A stretch of DNA of 64,000 nt from Primulina eburnea (taxonomy: Eukaryota; Streptophyta; Magnoliopsida; Lamiales; Gesneriaceae): NCBI RefSeq assembly GCF_022965805.1, contig NW_027331413.1, positions 1 to 64,000 of the forward strand, read 5' to 3'. Made by a program: the position numbers and the translations under genes. Of the stretch, positions 31,877 to 43,334 are shown in pieces; position 1 is the first letter of the stretch, and every line of letters begins with the position of its first letter. The notes below the pieces were generated by a model. That model was not told where the DNA came from. It saw only the letters and a program-made list of their open reading frames with translations, and searched no databases.

Positions 31877-34495
31877 GGTGTTCTTGTAAAGGGTTATGCC
31901 TACTGCCAGTCGCAAGAAGCTCACGAAGTCACACCTCAAGTCTGTAAGTTTTAAAGTTTTGCATTATGTTATGTAGTAAGCATTAAGTCATGATTTTCGC
32001 ATGTGCATGTTTTAATGCTATACATCAACTGTGTGTCTACATGACATACGTTTTAGAGTACAGGCTTACCTGTCGTTATGACTTGAGATTGGATCTTTAA
32101 AATTTTATGCATGTTACGACATGATATGAGAAATTTTTTAATTTTCTTGCATGCTGGTGTGGTGGAATTGGACATGAGCAAGAACTTTGCTTTTGGGCGT
32201 CTGGAAAAGTTGGAGATGATTTGTCTATATTAATTTTTGGTTAGTAGTACTGATGTTATACTTGTGGGTCATAAGTTAAACTTGACAATTACGAATGTTT
32301 TGGGACTTGTAGATTTTCTAAGAAATTACGGATGGTTTGTGGTTGCTAGCTGAGTTGCTTTTTGAGAACTCCATGTAAGGATTAAATATTTGAGGCTACG
32401 ACAATATTTGGAAATATACAAGAATAGAATTTATTTAGGATGCATGCTCCCCCCTAGTTGGATTTAAGTATTTAATTGCACGAATTGAGAATTTTAAGGA
32501 CCTAGTGGTAATGACCAATAGTTTCAGGACCTAAGTGAAAAGATAAAAAAAAAAAATCCTAAGGGACTAGTTTCGAAGTTATCGTTTGGGATTAAATTCC
32601 GAGTTTCGAGGATTTTAAGGTTTAATGAGACAAAAATCGAAGATTTTATAGGGGATCGGAAATGCAAATTTTGAAGAGTTGTAGGGCAAAAAAATGTAAG
32701 TTCGAGAACTGTAAGAGTCAAATTGCAAATTCAGAAAAATTTGGGAATTAAATTCGAATTTCTGAGGAACACTTGGGTTAAATCAGTAAATTTCGAGGCT
32801 ATGAGAATTGAATTTGGGTCTAATAAGCTTAAAATTTTTGAATTTTATGTTGCGAGGAACTTACACCATGGAATTAGGAACACCAAGAACTTATGGGTAA
32901 ATGTGGAATTTCCGAAATTTAGGACAAACTGGATAATTTTGAGGAAATAATGAATTGATGCTACAATTTTAAGGAATTTGGGGGACTAGTTTAGCAGTAA
33001 GTGAGAATTGAATGGTTTAAATGATAGGAATTTTCGATGATTTAAGCTCGAAGGGATCATTAGAACCTCGAAACATTTGGGTTATAAGGTTATAAGGAAT
33101 CGTAATCAGGGACATTGTCAGATGGATTAACCTTAGGCTTGAAAATTTAAACGTAGGTGAAATAATGATGTGACAAATTAAGAATTCAGAGTAATAATGA
33201 TTTGAGGTAAAGTTGATCGGTTAGCTAAGTTATAAGAGTAGACATTGAGTTAGCGAAATTTTTTTGGGAACTTAAGTCGATGTGTCATAAGTTTTAGTCA
33301 TGATTGTAGCAGTTAAGCTTGTACCTTTGTTGGAATTTGATTTTCTAGAAGGTTGGGTATGGTTGAGGATTAGGTTATTTGATAGACGACGCATGTAAGA
33401 ATTGAGGTAGACATCTTGTCTTGGGAAATTTTTGTAGGATATTAAGAAACTTGAGAATAAGTGAATATGTGTGTTGGAATTATGTTATCCAAAACTATTT
33501 GGACTGCGTAAGGTTGAATTTCAAATTTATGGGATATTTGCTCATACGGAATTTTTGGGTGAAATAAAAACAAAGGGAATTAGTGGTGTTCAACATAAGT
33601 TATCAATAAATGAATATTAAGATTTTTTATTTGAGTAAGAAATCTAAAAGCTTGATATGAGGATTCTAGAATTCTATGAGTTATAAGTGGAGTTGATATA
33701 TTAGAGTTAGTCTATCATTAACAAAGGAAACTTATTAAGTTTTATACACTAGAATTAATTGAGTATTGAGGATACGTCTAAGTGGAACATTCGTACCAAT
33801 GAGGAAGGTCCAAGTGTCTTAGGCCTCAACTATACTGTAATCGTGAAGAAAATAGTTTAAGCTGGTGATTGATGCTAGAAAGCTTTTATTATTTAAGGAG
33901 ATGATCGATATTATATATTTGAGGTTTATGGATTAATGTTACTCGAAATTTAAGTTTGGCAACAATTTTATAGTTGGGATGTACTCGTAAATAGCTAAGT
34001 TACGTACGTTGGTATCGTAAGGTAAAGAATCGATTCAAGAGTTGTAGGCCAATATTATTATGAGGTAAGGAAATGTTTAACTTTTAAGTGTATTGCCGAG
34101 GATAGAAGTTGATCAGTAACCTTTGGTGTTAAGAGTCCTTAAGTTGAACTGTGTAAATGCTAATGTAATAGGTAATTGAACATTACGGGTCTAGTATAAG
34201 GAAGGTAAGATATGATAAGTTTGAACCTCCATTTATAATATTGGGATTGGTGAGAAAAGTCAGAATTTGAGGTCGTAGTAAAGTAAACTAAGTTACCATA
34301 AGTCGTTTTAAGTTGTGATTCGCAAACGAGGTTTTTGGTAGGCAATTTAGTTAGGATTGAAGAGACGTAACGACAACATAAGACTTAATTTTATTCAGAG
34401 TAGCGCAGCGGTAGCGTGGATCGTTGGGATACTAGAATTAAGAATCTAACTTTTGGATTATCAAGGATAAGCGAATTTCGAGGACGAAATTCAAA

Positions 34496-34510
34496 TTAAG
34501 GGGGATAGAT
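34496..34510 (+). other. Polypurine tract of LARD1
   Basis: TTAAGGGGGATAGAT directly precedes the TG of the 3' LTR. Confidence 0.85.
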
Positions 34511-37192
34511 TGTGACGTCCCGAAAATTGAGTTCCACATGAACCACGTGCGTGCAAGTTATTAAATTTCTCATGTATTTTATTAAATGGTTTTAATGCAT
34601 GTTTATTTCATTAATTTGCGTTTTAATTCATGATCTATGAATTTGCATTATGTTAAATTATTATATGATGCACGTTAAAACGTTTTCCTCGAGCTTTATA
34701 TTTCAGGCGATTATTCGAGGCGGGATCGAGGGAAAGAGACCGACGACGAATTTAGGCGATTTTAAAATGTGGTATTTTATCTTAAGTTGAGGTTGAGGTA
34801 TTTTAACTAATTTATTAGGTTGATAGCATTTTTAAAGCCTAATCTTGTATTTTGTGAATTAAGAGTTTAAAATTTTAAAGTTAGCATTCTTGGTGTTCTA
34901 TTGTTCATATTAGAGAATTTTATAAAATTAGTGGGGATGCATGTTAATTAGGAATTTTGTTAAAATTAATGGAAGGTTGGCATTTTAATTAGTGGCTAAT
35001 TGTCATTAAGCATAATTTATTCCCTAGATATTAGAAACACACGCACACACACAATTTCACACACACACTCACGTAAAAACACACTACACACACATACACA
35101 TTTTATTTTCATAATTTAAAAGAGAGAAACCTAGGGTTCCATAGCATTCAGCAGCCGTCCCCTTCTCTTCGAGTCTCCCAGCAATTTTCGTGAGTTTTAT
35201 TGCAAGAATTTAGTGCCACGTTCGTCCTGGATCAAGCCTCGCTCCGTTCCCGCATCGGTATCGCCGTTTCGGTAAAGTTTATCATCAAAAGGCACGTATA
35301 TTCTGTTCTTTCTGCATCGATCTTGTCATATTATGTGTTGGGTTATTTTTATGCGTAAAAATTCATGTGTGACATTCGTCGTTTGAGCGGAAAATGGTTT
35401 GAATGCGTTTTGAAATACTTTTTAGATCTGAAAACTCGTAACTTACTGTTCTGTCGAAAACTGCGATTTTTCCGTCGAGATTTTGAGAAAACTTTTAACC
35501 AGAAAATTGTAGAACTTTTCGATGCCTTCGACTTGATATAAAATTCGAGATTTTTGGATGAAAATTGAGTGAGTTATGATGCTTTTCGTGTAACCGCTCA
35601 ACTGTGACTTTTACGATATGTTGTACATCGTTTGGTGTCGATAGGCACTCGAAGGCATTAGAAGTCATAGGAAAGAAATTAGCGTCAATTGCCACGTTTC
35701 GAATGGTATGTGTCGTGGGGTGATCGTCATCACTTTGGGAATTGGTACGAATATGGTTGGGTGTCATAGCGTGCTTGGATGGGTCTCGGGGTGTCGTTTC
35801 ATAGTCCGTGCAACCGGGTCTAGAAAGTTAAGACAAGTATGTACAAGAATTTTCGTAAGTTCGCGATCACAGAGCCTACACGGACCCTGGCACGGACCCT
35901 GGCACGGGGTCCGTGTCCACCCTTTTCATGGAGTCTTTCACCCGAGTCTACACGGACCCCTACACGGGGGTAGGCACGGGGTCCGTGTTCCTTCTTTCTT
36001 CCGGGCATTTCCTTTGCAGTAGGTAGACGGACCTGTACACGGGCCTGGGGTCGGGGTCCGTGTACTCACGTTTTTGGGAAAGATTTGTAAGTATGTGCGG
36101 GGTTTGATGTCATATTTTAGTGCAACGGTTATCAAGGTCGTGTCATGGGAAATTTTAGAATGTCCTAAGTATGATTTCCACGTTTAAGTTATGCGAGTTA
36201 AGTATGCAAAGTTCAGGTTAGTGTGCAGCAACGGCCCCGATCGAAGTCCCAACAAATCCCTCAACGCCAAGTAAGTATGTTGACGTGCAAAGAAAATATT
36301 TGAAGTTTTTGAGGTATGCTAAATGTCTTGTGACCAAAAGTGAATGGGTTTGGAAGTCGGTGAACGTGGCCGAGGACCTCTCCACCCCGTTAAATTATGA
36401 ACGGGTTTGAAGTTAGGATTGGAAAGCGTTAAATTATGAACGGGGACCAATCCGCCCGTTAAATTATGAACGGGTTAGATCGTGGTTGTGAAGCGTTAAA
36501 TTATGAACGTGGACCAACTGGCCTGTTAAATTATGAACAGGGATCTCATGTATGTGACAATGGATACGTCCCTGTCAGCCCAGTACTGTGGTGTGTCTGA
36601 TCATGCGTTTATTATGTATGGGTCACTTGCTTTGAAACATCCTCTACGCAAAAATGATGAAGTTATGTATGTGCAAGTATGTTCAAGTATGCAGCATGTT
36701 TATGAAAAGTTTAAGTTATGGCACGTCGAAGTATGTATGTACATATGTTCAAGTTTTAATACGCAAGTTCAAGTTTCAAGTTATGTATGTCCTATTTTAA
36801 AGTTGCATGCGATTTTATTATGTAGTACTCGTTATGCCAGTTTATACGTGTTGAGTCTTTAGACTCACTAGACTTGATCGATGCAGGTGACTAGGTTGAT
36901 GAGGAGACGGGAGGTGGCGACCAAGGGGCAGGCTTGGACTGAGTGGGAGGCTAGACCCGAGGACCGCCTACGTTATTTTAAGATTTTAAGCATGAAAACA
37001 TTTACACTCTGATTCTATGATTTGAATGTTAGATATTATGAGGCAGCTTTTCTTTTAGTAAATTTTAGTTGGTAACATTGATTTCAAATATTATTTTGAT
37101 GAATGATGAGTGACGACCGTATGGATGTTTATATTCAAGAAAATTTTTAATTTTTCCGCAAATTTTAAGTATGAAAAGTACGGTTCGTTACA
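34511..37192 (+). repeat. 3' LTR of LARD1
   Basis: Same ends as the 5' LTR, 2.68 kb. The only large difference is a deletion of about 98 bp at 35618, between TTTTACGA and TATGTTGTACATCG. Only a few substitutions were seen elsewhere. Confidence 0.93.
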
Positions 37193-37331
37193 ATGTACCC
37201 AAAAACATCCGTAATGCAGCAGTCTCAAGTTTTTGGAAAACTTTCTTGACATCATCATCACCGAAAGATAGTATTGACCCAAAAATGATAGCCATAGCAT
37301 TGAGCATATAAGCGGGAACTGGAGTTGCCAT
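37193..37331 (-). pseudogene. Retrotransposon-associated ORF, 5' part, in element H
   Basis: The ATG ends at 37331 and the frame encodes about 47 residues (MATPVPAYMLNAMAIIFGSI, then the DDDVKKVFQKLE segment) before LARD1 interrupts it at 37193. The remainder is at 28350-29082. This ATG was preferred over an in-frame upstream Met because it fits the start of the recalled family. See the 3' part for function and uncertainty. Confidence 0.6.
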
Positions 37332-37887
37332 TTCGAACTGATTGAATGCATGAAAGAAAAGTTGAAGGATGAAACTTGTTCTTGCTCTCAAAAATCTGTG
37401 GATAATCGCAAAGTAAAACTGAAATGAAGCAGGGAATGGTACATATGTACGTGGCTATTCAAATTCTGGACACGTGTCAGTCCATAGAAATTCTGAATTA
37501 CAACGTGTGTACGTGTGCCAAATGCGTGTGTATTTTAACGGCTTTAAAGGTGTCCACGTTGACACTAATCATTTACTGAAAAACAGCATTTAATGCTTGA
37601 AAGACAGTCACGTCACTTGATTTTGAATATAATAGGTTTAATTAGTTAACGTATATGAGAAGATTAGTGAGACGTCAACTGAACGATCAGTTGTCAGACT
37701 GTGTCCTTTCAGTTGAGAGCTGACTAATCAGTTGTCTTCTCAGTTAACCTCTGAAAAACCAATATTCCCCCTTAATAAATGTAATAAAGAAAATGATGAT
37801 AATATAAGCAAGATTAATTAAGGAAATCCTGATGCTTGGTAGAGTAATCGTCATTAAAAATGTCCTTTCATCTTCCTCGACCTGGTC
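37332..37887. other. Divergent spacer between two accessory ORFs of element H
   Basis: About 600 bp separate the minus-strand ORF starting at 37331 and the plus-strand ORF starting at 37935. The spacer is rich in CAGTT/AACTG words. It includes GGGGGAATATTGG on the minus strand near 37770, which resembles a polypurine tract. The position could serve as a two-way promoter. This is inference. Confidence 0.35.
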
Positions 37888-37895
37888 TATAAATA
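37888..37895 (+). promoter_or_regulatory. TATA box for the antisense ORF
   Basis: TATAAATA lies 40 bp upstream of the ATG at 37935 in GGTCTATAAATAAGAG. A canonical plant TATA sequence at this distance supports transcription opposite to the host element. Confidence 0.5.
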
Positions 37896-37934
37896 AGAGT
37901 TAAAGAGTTAGTCACAAGTATATCAGCAAAAAAA

Positions 37935-38333
37935 ATGGAAGGTACAAGTAGCTCAAACGTTTCTCCATTCTCTCTGCAGGCCAGAAAATCTGCCATTGAA
38001 GATGAGGTCTTCTCTGCTAGTCTTCCCTAATGGGAAGAGTTACTGGAGCTTGAGCTCCTGTACAACTCTGGAAGGGCTACCACCTTCAAACGGATGGCAC
38101 AGCTGATAGAAGTGCGGGAGCACTTAAACATTTATGCGGGGGTGGACGTCTTCAAAGATGGTCATCTCTACCAGCTGATGCTTGGAAAGGAGCTGGAGAC
38201 TCTCAATCGCATAGCTTCTTCGCACAGCTTCTGCAAGACATCTTCCTCAGCTCTAGCTGTTTGGTTGAGGATGTGGATAGCTGATGTAGAAGAAATATAT
38301 GAAAATGTAGTCCTGGCCAATATTTATGGTTAA
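37935..38333 (+). pseudogene. Antisense ORF between pol and the 3' end of element H
   Basis: The plus-strand frame has an ATG at 37935 and runs 133 codons to TAA at 38333, broken by a single TAA near 38028 in SASLP-stop-WEELLELELL. One base change would explain the stop. The N-terminus is Ser-rich. The rest is predicted helical with Leu-rich segments (YQLMLGKELETLNRIASS, VWLRMWIADVEEIYENVV). It is transcribed opposite to gag-pol. Antisense ORFs 3' of pol are known in some plant LTR retrotransposons. I do not recognise a domain and assign no function. Confidence 0.6.
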
Positions 38334-38547
38334 AGAAAATGTTTATTTTGTTTTATCGTTGTTTTTATTTTTCCTGCACGTAATGAGCTTTGTGAGATAC
38401 TATACAAACATATGAGCTGATGAAACGCTAACTGATAGAAGATTAACTGACATCAGTTGAGATTCATAAAATTAATTAACTGAAGAGTCAGTAATTGACA
38501 GCAAAACTGAAAAACGAATTAAGCACCAAGACAAACATAACAACTGA

Positions 38548-39405
38548 TTATGATAAATCAATTAATCCAAGTATATTGCGAAAATGAGAAAACTTAGTCT
38601 CAGCCAATGGTTTGGTGAATATATCAGCTGATTGCTGCTCAGTTGATACGTATTCTAGTCTGATGTTCTTCTTCAGGGCATGATCTTTGATGAAGTGATG
38701 TCTGACATCTATGTGCTTAGTCCTGGAGTGAAGAACTGGATTATAGGTAATAGCAATTGTGCTTGTGTTGTCACAGAATATAGGAGATTCCTTTGCATCA
38801 ACACCATAATCTTTCAGTTGCTGCTGAATCCAGAGCATTTGAGCACAGCAGCTTCCAGCAGCAATATATTCTGCTTCAGTTGTGGAAGTTGCTATGGATG
38901 TTTGCTTCTTACTGAACCAAGAGATCAGTCTGTGTCTTGGACATGATCCACTTGCACTTTTTCGATCAAGCTTGCATCCTGCATAATCCGCATCTGAATA
39001 TCCAACTAAATTGAAAGATGAATCTTTAGAATACCATAATCCCACATTTTGTGTACCCTTAAGATATTTCAAAATACGCTTGGCAGCAGTAAAATGTGAT
39101 TGCATAGGATTTGCTTGAAATCTGGCACACATGCATACAGCAAATACAATATCAGGACGACTAGCAGTTAGGTACAATAATGAACCTATTAAACCTCTGT
39201 AAATTTTCGTCTCAACTGCTATTCCCCCTTGATCAGTGTCTAATTTAAATGATGAGCTCATGGGAGTGCTTGCAGCTGAACATGATTCCATACCAAATTT
39301 CTTCAGCAATTCCTTAGTGTATTTAGTTTGACTGATAAAAGTTCCTGAATCCAGTTGCTTCACTTGTAAACCAAGAAAGAATTTCAGTTCACCCATCATG
39401 CTCAT
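38548..39405 (-). pseudogene. pol: Copia RT end and RNase H of element H
   Basis: RNase H would degrade the RNA strand of the RNA-DNA hybrid. The frame runs from [18 protein letters not shown] through SRPDIVFAVCMCARFQ and YSDADYAGCKLDRKSASGSC to [20 protein letters not shown]. It ends with NTSTIAITYNPVLHSRTKHI, EQQSADIFTKPLAETKFSHF and a natural stop at 38548. All RNase H acidic residues expected for Copia appear present (DAD, EAEY). It is offset by a frameshift near 39400 from the upstream RT part. Well preserved compared with element J. Confidence 0.92.
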
Positions 39406-39976
39406 TTTCTGATTTATCCTGCATTAACTTAGCAAACTTCTCGCATAATTTGGGGTTAGTTGACCCAAAAATAATGTCATCAACATAAATTTGAACGAGT
39501 AGAATATGATCATTCTTGAAAAATTTGAACAAGGTCTGATCAACTGATCCAACAGAAAAATCGTGATCAGTTAGAAATTTGGAAAAAGTTTCGTACCAAG
39601 CTCTTGGAGCTTGTTTAAGACCATATAAGGCTTTGTTCAAATGATATACATGATCAGGAAAGTGATGATTGATAAAACCTGGAGGTTTTTCAACGTAGAC
39701 TTCTTCCAACAACTGGCCATTTAGAAATGCACTCTTCACATCCATTTGATAGACTTTGAAGTTTTTGAATGAAGCATAGGCGAGGAATATCTTGATTGCC
39801 TCCAGTCTTGCAACTGGTGCATATGTCTCATCATAATCAATTCCTTCTTCCTGCCTATAGCCTTGTGCTACTAGCCTTGCTTTGTTACGCACAACTGAAC
39901 CATCTTCTTTCAGTTTGTTCATGTACACCCATTTTGTACCTATAACAGTTTTCGAAATTGGTCTTGGAACTAAGTT
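39389..39976 (-). pseudogene. pol: Copia reverse transcriptase of element H
   Basis: The frame contains the Copia RT motifs [60 protein letters not shown] and the catalytic [16 protein letters not shown] near 39977 (TGG in related sequence) separates it from the upstream linker. A 1-bp gain near 39400 shifts the frame at the start of the following segment. Everything else is open, so the element was disabled by few lesions. Confidence 0.92.
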
Positions 39977-40921
39977 CTAGACATTGTTATGAATAAACTG
40001 ATTTAGCTCTTCTTGCATTGCATTTATCCAGTTTGGATCAGCAAGAGCTTCATCAGTCTTCTTGGGTTCTAGTTGTGATACGAAAGCTGAATGAATAAAT
40101 AGATTGAGCATCTGATTTCTTGTTCTTACTGGATCAGATGGTTTATCTATTACCAACTCTGGAGGATGTGATTTCTTCCATCCGAGTTCAGCATTTATTG
40201 CTTCTGAATCAGCAACTGCTTCTGTGGGTAACTGAACATTTTCAGTTTCAGTTGGAGCAGTTTCAGTTGGTAACTGAATGTCATTCGGTGGCTCTATCAG
40301 CTTATCATTTGGAATAGCTTCTGGTTCTTCTGGTTGATCCAATACCTCCGGTTCAGGTGTTTGGAGATTGCTTTGATTGATATGGATATCTTCTTCATCA
40401 TCATCATCCAAGCTTATATCTGTAAATCTATCAGCTAGCTCAACTTGATCAGTTGGCTTATCAGTTAGTATAGTTTCATAAAAAACAACATGAATAGATT
40501 CCTCAACATTTAAGGTATTTTTGTTGAAGACTCTATACGCTTTACTCACTGAAGAATAACCAAGAAATATTCCTTCTGCAGATTTAGCATCAAAGGCTTT
40601 TAAATGAGTTTTACCATTGACAAGTATAAAACATCTGCAGCAGAATATTTTGAAGTAGGAAACCACACTTTTTCTTCCATGCCAGATCTCATAAGGTGTT
40701 TTCATATGATTCTTATTAATCATTGATCTGTTTTGAGTGTAACACACAGTGTTCACTGCTTCTGCCCAAAACCTTTGAGAGATACCAGAATCAGCAAGCA
40801 TTGTTCTAGCAGCCTCTTTAAGGGTCCGATTTCTCCTTTCAGCTACACCATTTTGCTGAGGAGTTCTAGCTGCTGAGAGCTCATGCTTAATTCCGGCATT
40901 CTCTAAATAATTTGAAAGAAT
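39977..40921 (-). pseudogene. pol: Copia integrase C-terminal part and linker of element H
   Basis: The frame follows an in-frame stop near 40922. It covers the end of the integrase core (the QQNGVAERRNRT-type region upstream of 40801, then FWAEAVNTVCYTQNRSMINK) and KTPYEIWHGRKSVVSYFKIF. It then passes through the IFLGYSSVSKAYRVFNKNTL region. An acidic, Glu/Pro-rich linker to RT follows (EPEVLDQPEEPEAIPNDK), with several TEX-type repeats. The frame ends at a TAG at 39977. Confidence 0.88.
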
Positions 40922-41575
40922 TTAATTGATAAACTCAGTTCCTCGATCAGATCCGATTCTATCAATTCCAACTGATTTTTCATTTAATAATCTTTTGAAA
41001 AGCTTAATCAGTTGAGCAGCAGTTTGGTCTTTGGACTTGAGAAATATAACCCAAGTGAATCTTGAAAAATCATCTACAACCACCAAGGTGTATTTCATTC
41101 CCCCTAATCTCATGACTGGTATTGGACCAAATAGATCCATATGTAACAGCTCTAAGCATCGGGAAGAAGATTTACGACCCTTGTTCTTAAAAGAAGATTT
41201 GATTTGTTTACCAAACTGACATGCTGAGCAAATTTTGTCTTTGATAAAATCCATTTTGGGCAGCCTAGTAACAAGATCGTGGTTACTCAAATATACAATA
41301 GACTTGAAATTCAGGTGGTTTAATCTCTTATACCACAACCAGTTTTTAGAAGATTTGAAGCAATAAAACATACTGGTGAATAAGGTTGATCATTCCAACT
41401 GACTTTGTAAGTGTTTCCACACCTTTTGCCAATTAGGATGATCTCTTCAGTAACACTATCTTTTCTGAACTGGCTTACTGTTGTAGTAATTTGAATAGCC
41501 ATTTGAGTAATTTTTGCTGAAAATTTTTGGTTGCTGACTTCGAGTGTCAATCACAACTTTTGGGCTATAACCAAT
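40922..41575 (-). pseudogene. pol: Gag-pre-integrase and integrase N-terminal part of element H
   Basis: The frame shows the gag-pre-integrase zinc region (WYKRLNHLNFKSIVYLSNHD, CSACQFGKQIKSSFK), then the integrase core with LELLHMDLFGPIPVM (first Asp), VVVDDFSRFTWVIFLKSKD and SDRGTEF (second Asp). It ends at a TAA near 40922 that replaces a Gln codon. Upstream (41320-41550) is a related segment, CGNTYKVSWNDQPYSPVCFI. The aspartic protease expected before this is absent, since gag-side sequence reaches 41576. Confidence 0.85.
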
Positions 41576-43207
41576 TCAACATCTTTTCCCCTTGTTCATA
41601 CTTTGAGTTGGCTGTTCAATCAGTTTACTCGGCTCAGCTTGTTCTTGTACCATAACTGATTTTACAAAGGGAATGTATTTCTCTTTGTTTATATTCAGTT
41701 TTGGCTGAGTATCTTTGGAAGACGAATCATCTTTACTACAGAATCCTAAACCAGTTTTATCAGTAACTGATTTATGAGAATTCTGTATATCAGTTATAGC
41801 ATCAGACGATTTGTTCCAAGCCTGAATAAGCTCAGCGTGCTTTGAATTTTCAAGCAACAACTTTTTAATCGTTAATTAATCCCTGCTTCTTTCATTTCTG
41901 AGCTCAGCAATTTCCCTTTTCAGACTCAACATATCAACTGATTCATCAGTTTTTGTTTTATCGTCTTTGGGATCATTTTGCTTCGCTCTGGCTTTTTCAA
42001 ACGATAAAGCAAGCTTTTGATACTCATTAACCATGTCATGCAATGTCGAAATAAGTTCTTCTCTGGTAAAATCAGTTGAACTAAAATCAAATACCTGTTG
42101 AATGCTGGACTCTAGTTCTGTATTAGCAGCCATCAGACATTTTACTTCTTCTTCATCGTCACTAGAGCTGCATGAAGTTTCTGGTTCTGATTCCTCGCTA
42201 TCAGTGTCTGCCCATTTGGCTTTGCTATCTTCAGCTAGGAGTACTTCATGTTTCTTTCTGTAAGGCTTCTTGTCGTCCTTAGATCTCTTCTTGTGCTCAT
42301 ATACTTTCTTCTTTCTTTCAGTTGAAACTTGACTGTCCTTCTTAGGTTTGGGACAGTCAGCAATATAATGACCTGGTTTGCCACAGTTGTAGCATGCATT
42401 TGATTCATCTCTGGAGTTGTTTCTTTGATATTGCTTCTGAAAATTCCCTTGATTCTTCCTCATGAATCTTCCAAACTTCTTAATGAACAATGATATGGCA
42501 TCATTGCTTAGTTGATCAGCAGCTTTCTCAACTGAACCAGTTGGTTCTGTTCTTACAGCAGTTAAGGCAGTAGTAGCTGCTGGGAGTGATGGTTCTCCCT
42601 CTCGAGTTTGCAGTTCAAACTCATATGCTTTCAAGTCAGCGAATAGGTCATGGAGTTCAACTTTGTTCAGATCTTTAGACTCCCTCATTGCCATGGTTTT
42701 CACATCCCATTCCTTGGGAAGACCTCTGATTATTTTCAATGCAACTTCTTTGTTTGAATACACCTTTCCAAGTGCATTTAGTTCGTTGATGATGCAGCTG
42801 GTTCTTTCATCATATTCATGCATCGTTTCTTCAACTTTCATTCTGATGTTGTCGAACTTCTGCACGGCAACAGAAAGTTTGTTTTCTTTGGTTTGTTCGT
42901 TGCCTTCGCAAAGCTGAATTAACTTCTCCCAAATCTCTTTGGCTGTCTTGCACATCTTGATTTTACTGAACGTTACTTTGTCCAGTGTTTTGTACAATAT
43001 GTCCTTTGCTACATTATCTAGATTTGCTTTCCTCTTGTCCTCAGTAGTCCACTCATCTCTAGGCTTTTCAATTCTGTGCGGTGCCCCATCTGTGATTGCA
43101 ACTGCTGTATTGGCTTTCAAAATCTTCATGGGTCCGTCAGTTATAACGTACCACATGTCATCATCTTGTGCAGGTATATGTACTATTTTGTCTGTTGTTG
43201 CTTTCAA
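41576..43207 (-). pseudogene. gag: Copia Gag of element H
   Basis: Gag would assemble the particle and bind RNA. The frame covers a UBN2-type gag domain (DDDMWYVITDGPMKILKANT, IEKPRDEWTTEDKRKANLDN, WEKLIQLCEGNEQTKENKLS, VALKIIRGLPKEWDVKTMAM). A CCHC zinc knuckle, CYNCGKPGHYIADC, follows. After it come a Lys-rich stretch, an acidic Ser-rich stretch (DTDSEESEPETSCSSSDDEE) and a predicted coiled coil. A TAA at 41876 interrupts, but the same frame continues to about 41576. The true N-terminus is missing. The upstream part differs from the related element J start, so the 5' end was lost or rearranged near 43210. Confidence 0.9.
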
Positions 43208-43334
43208 CTGATGACGTGTACAACTGAGAGGTCAGCTGGTAACGAATCAGTTGCCGAGAATGAACTTCAGTTGAATAGATGACGTGTTCAGTTGATGATC
43301 AATTCAGTTGCTGAGTTCAGTTGGTAAGTCTTTT
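43208..43334 (-). other. Truncated upstream end of element H
   Basis: This short stretch is dense in CAGTTG/CAACTGA words typical of element H. No primer binding site or LTR of H is seen. It ends against LTR I. Confidence 0.4.

Larger units (their letters stand above)
31863..34510 (+). other. Non-coding interior of LARD1
   Basis: This begins with the primer binding site and ends with the polypurine tract. Between them is AT-rich sequence with many repeated words (GAATTTAAG, TTTGGG, AAATTC types) and stops in every frame. No frame exceeds about 100 codons and none resembles gag or pol. It is recognisably homologous to the interior of LARD2 at both ends. Confidence 0.8.
29083..37192 (+). mobile_element. 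LARD1: complete non-coding LTR retrotransposon, TSD ATGTA
   Basis: Two long LTRs (29083-31862 and 34511-37192) flank a 2.65-kb interior with a primer binding site and a polypurine tract but no gag or pol. ATGTA at 29078-29082 and at 37193-37197 is an exact target duplication. This is the structure of a large retrotransposon derivative (LARD), mobilised in trans by an autonomous element. The interior ends with CGAATTTCGAGGACGAAATT before the polypurine tract, a motif typical of Tekay/Del-type Gypsy elements (from family knowledge). LTRs are nearly identical, so insertion is recent. Confidence 0.93.
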
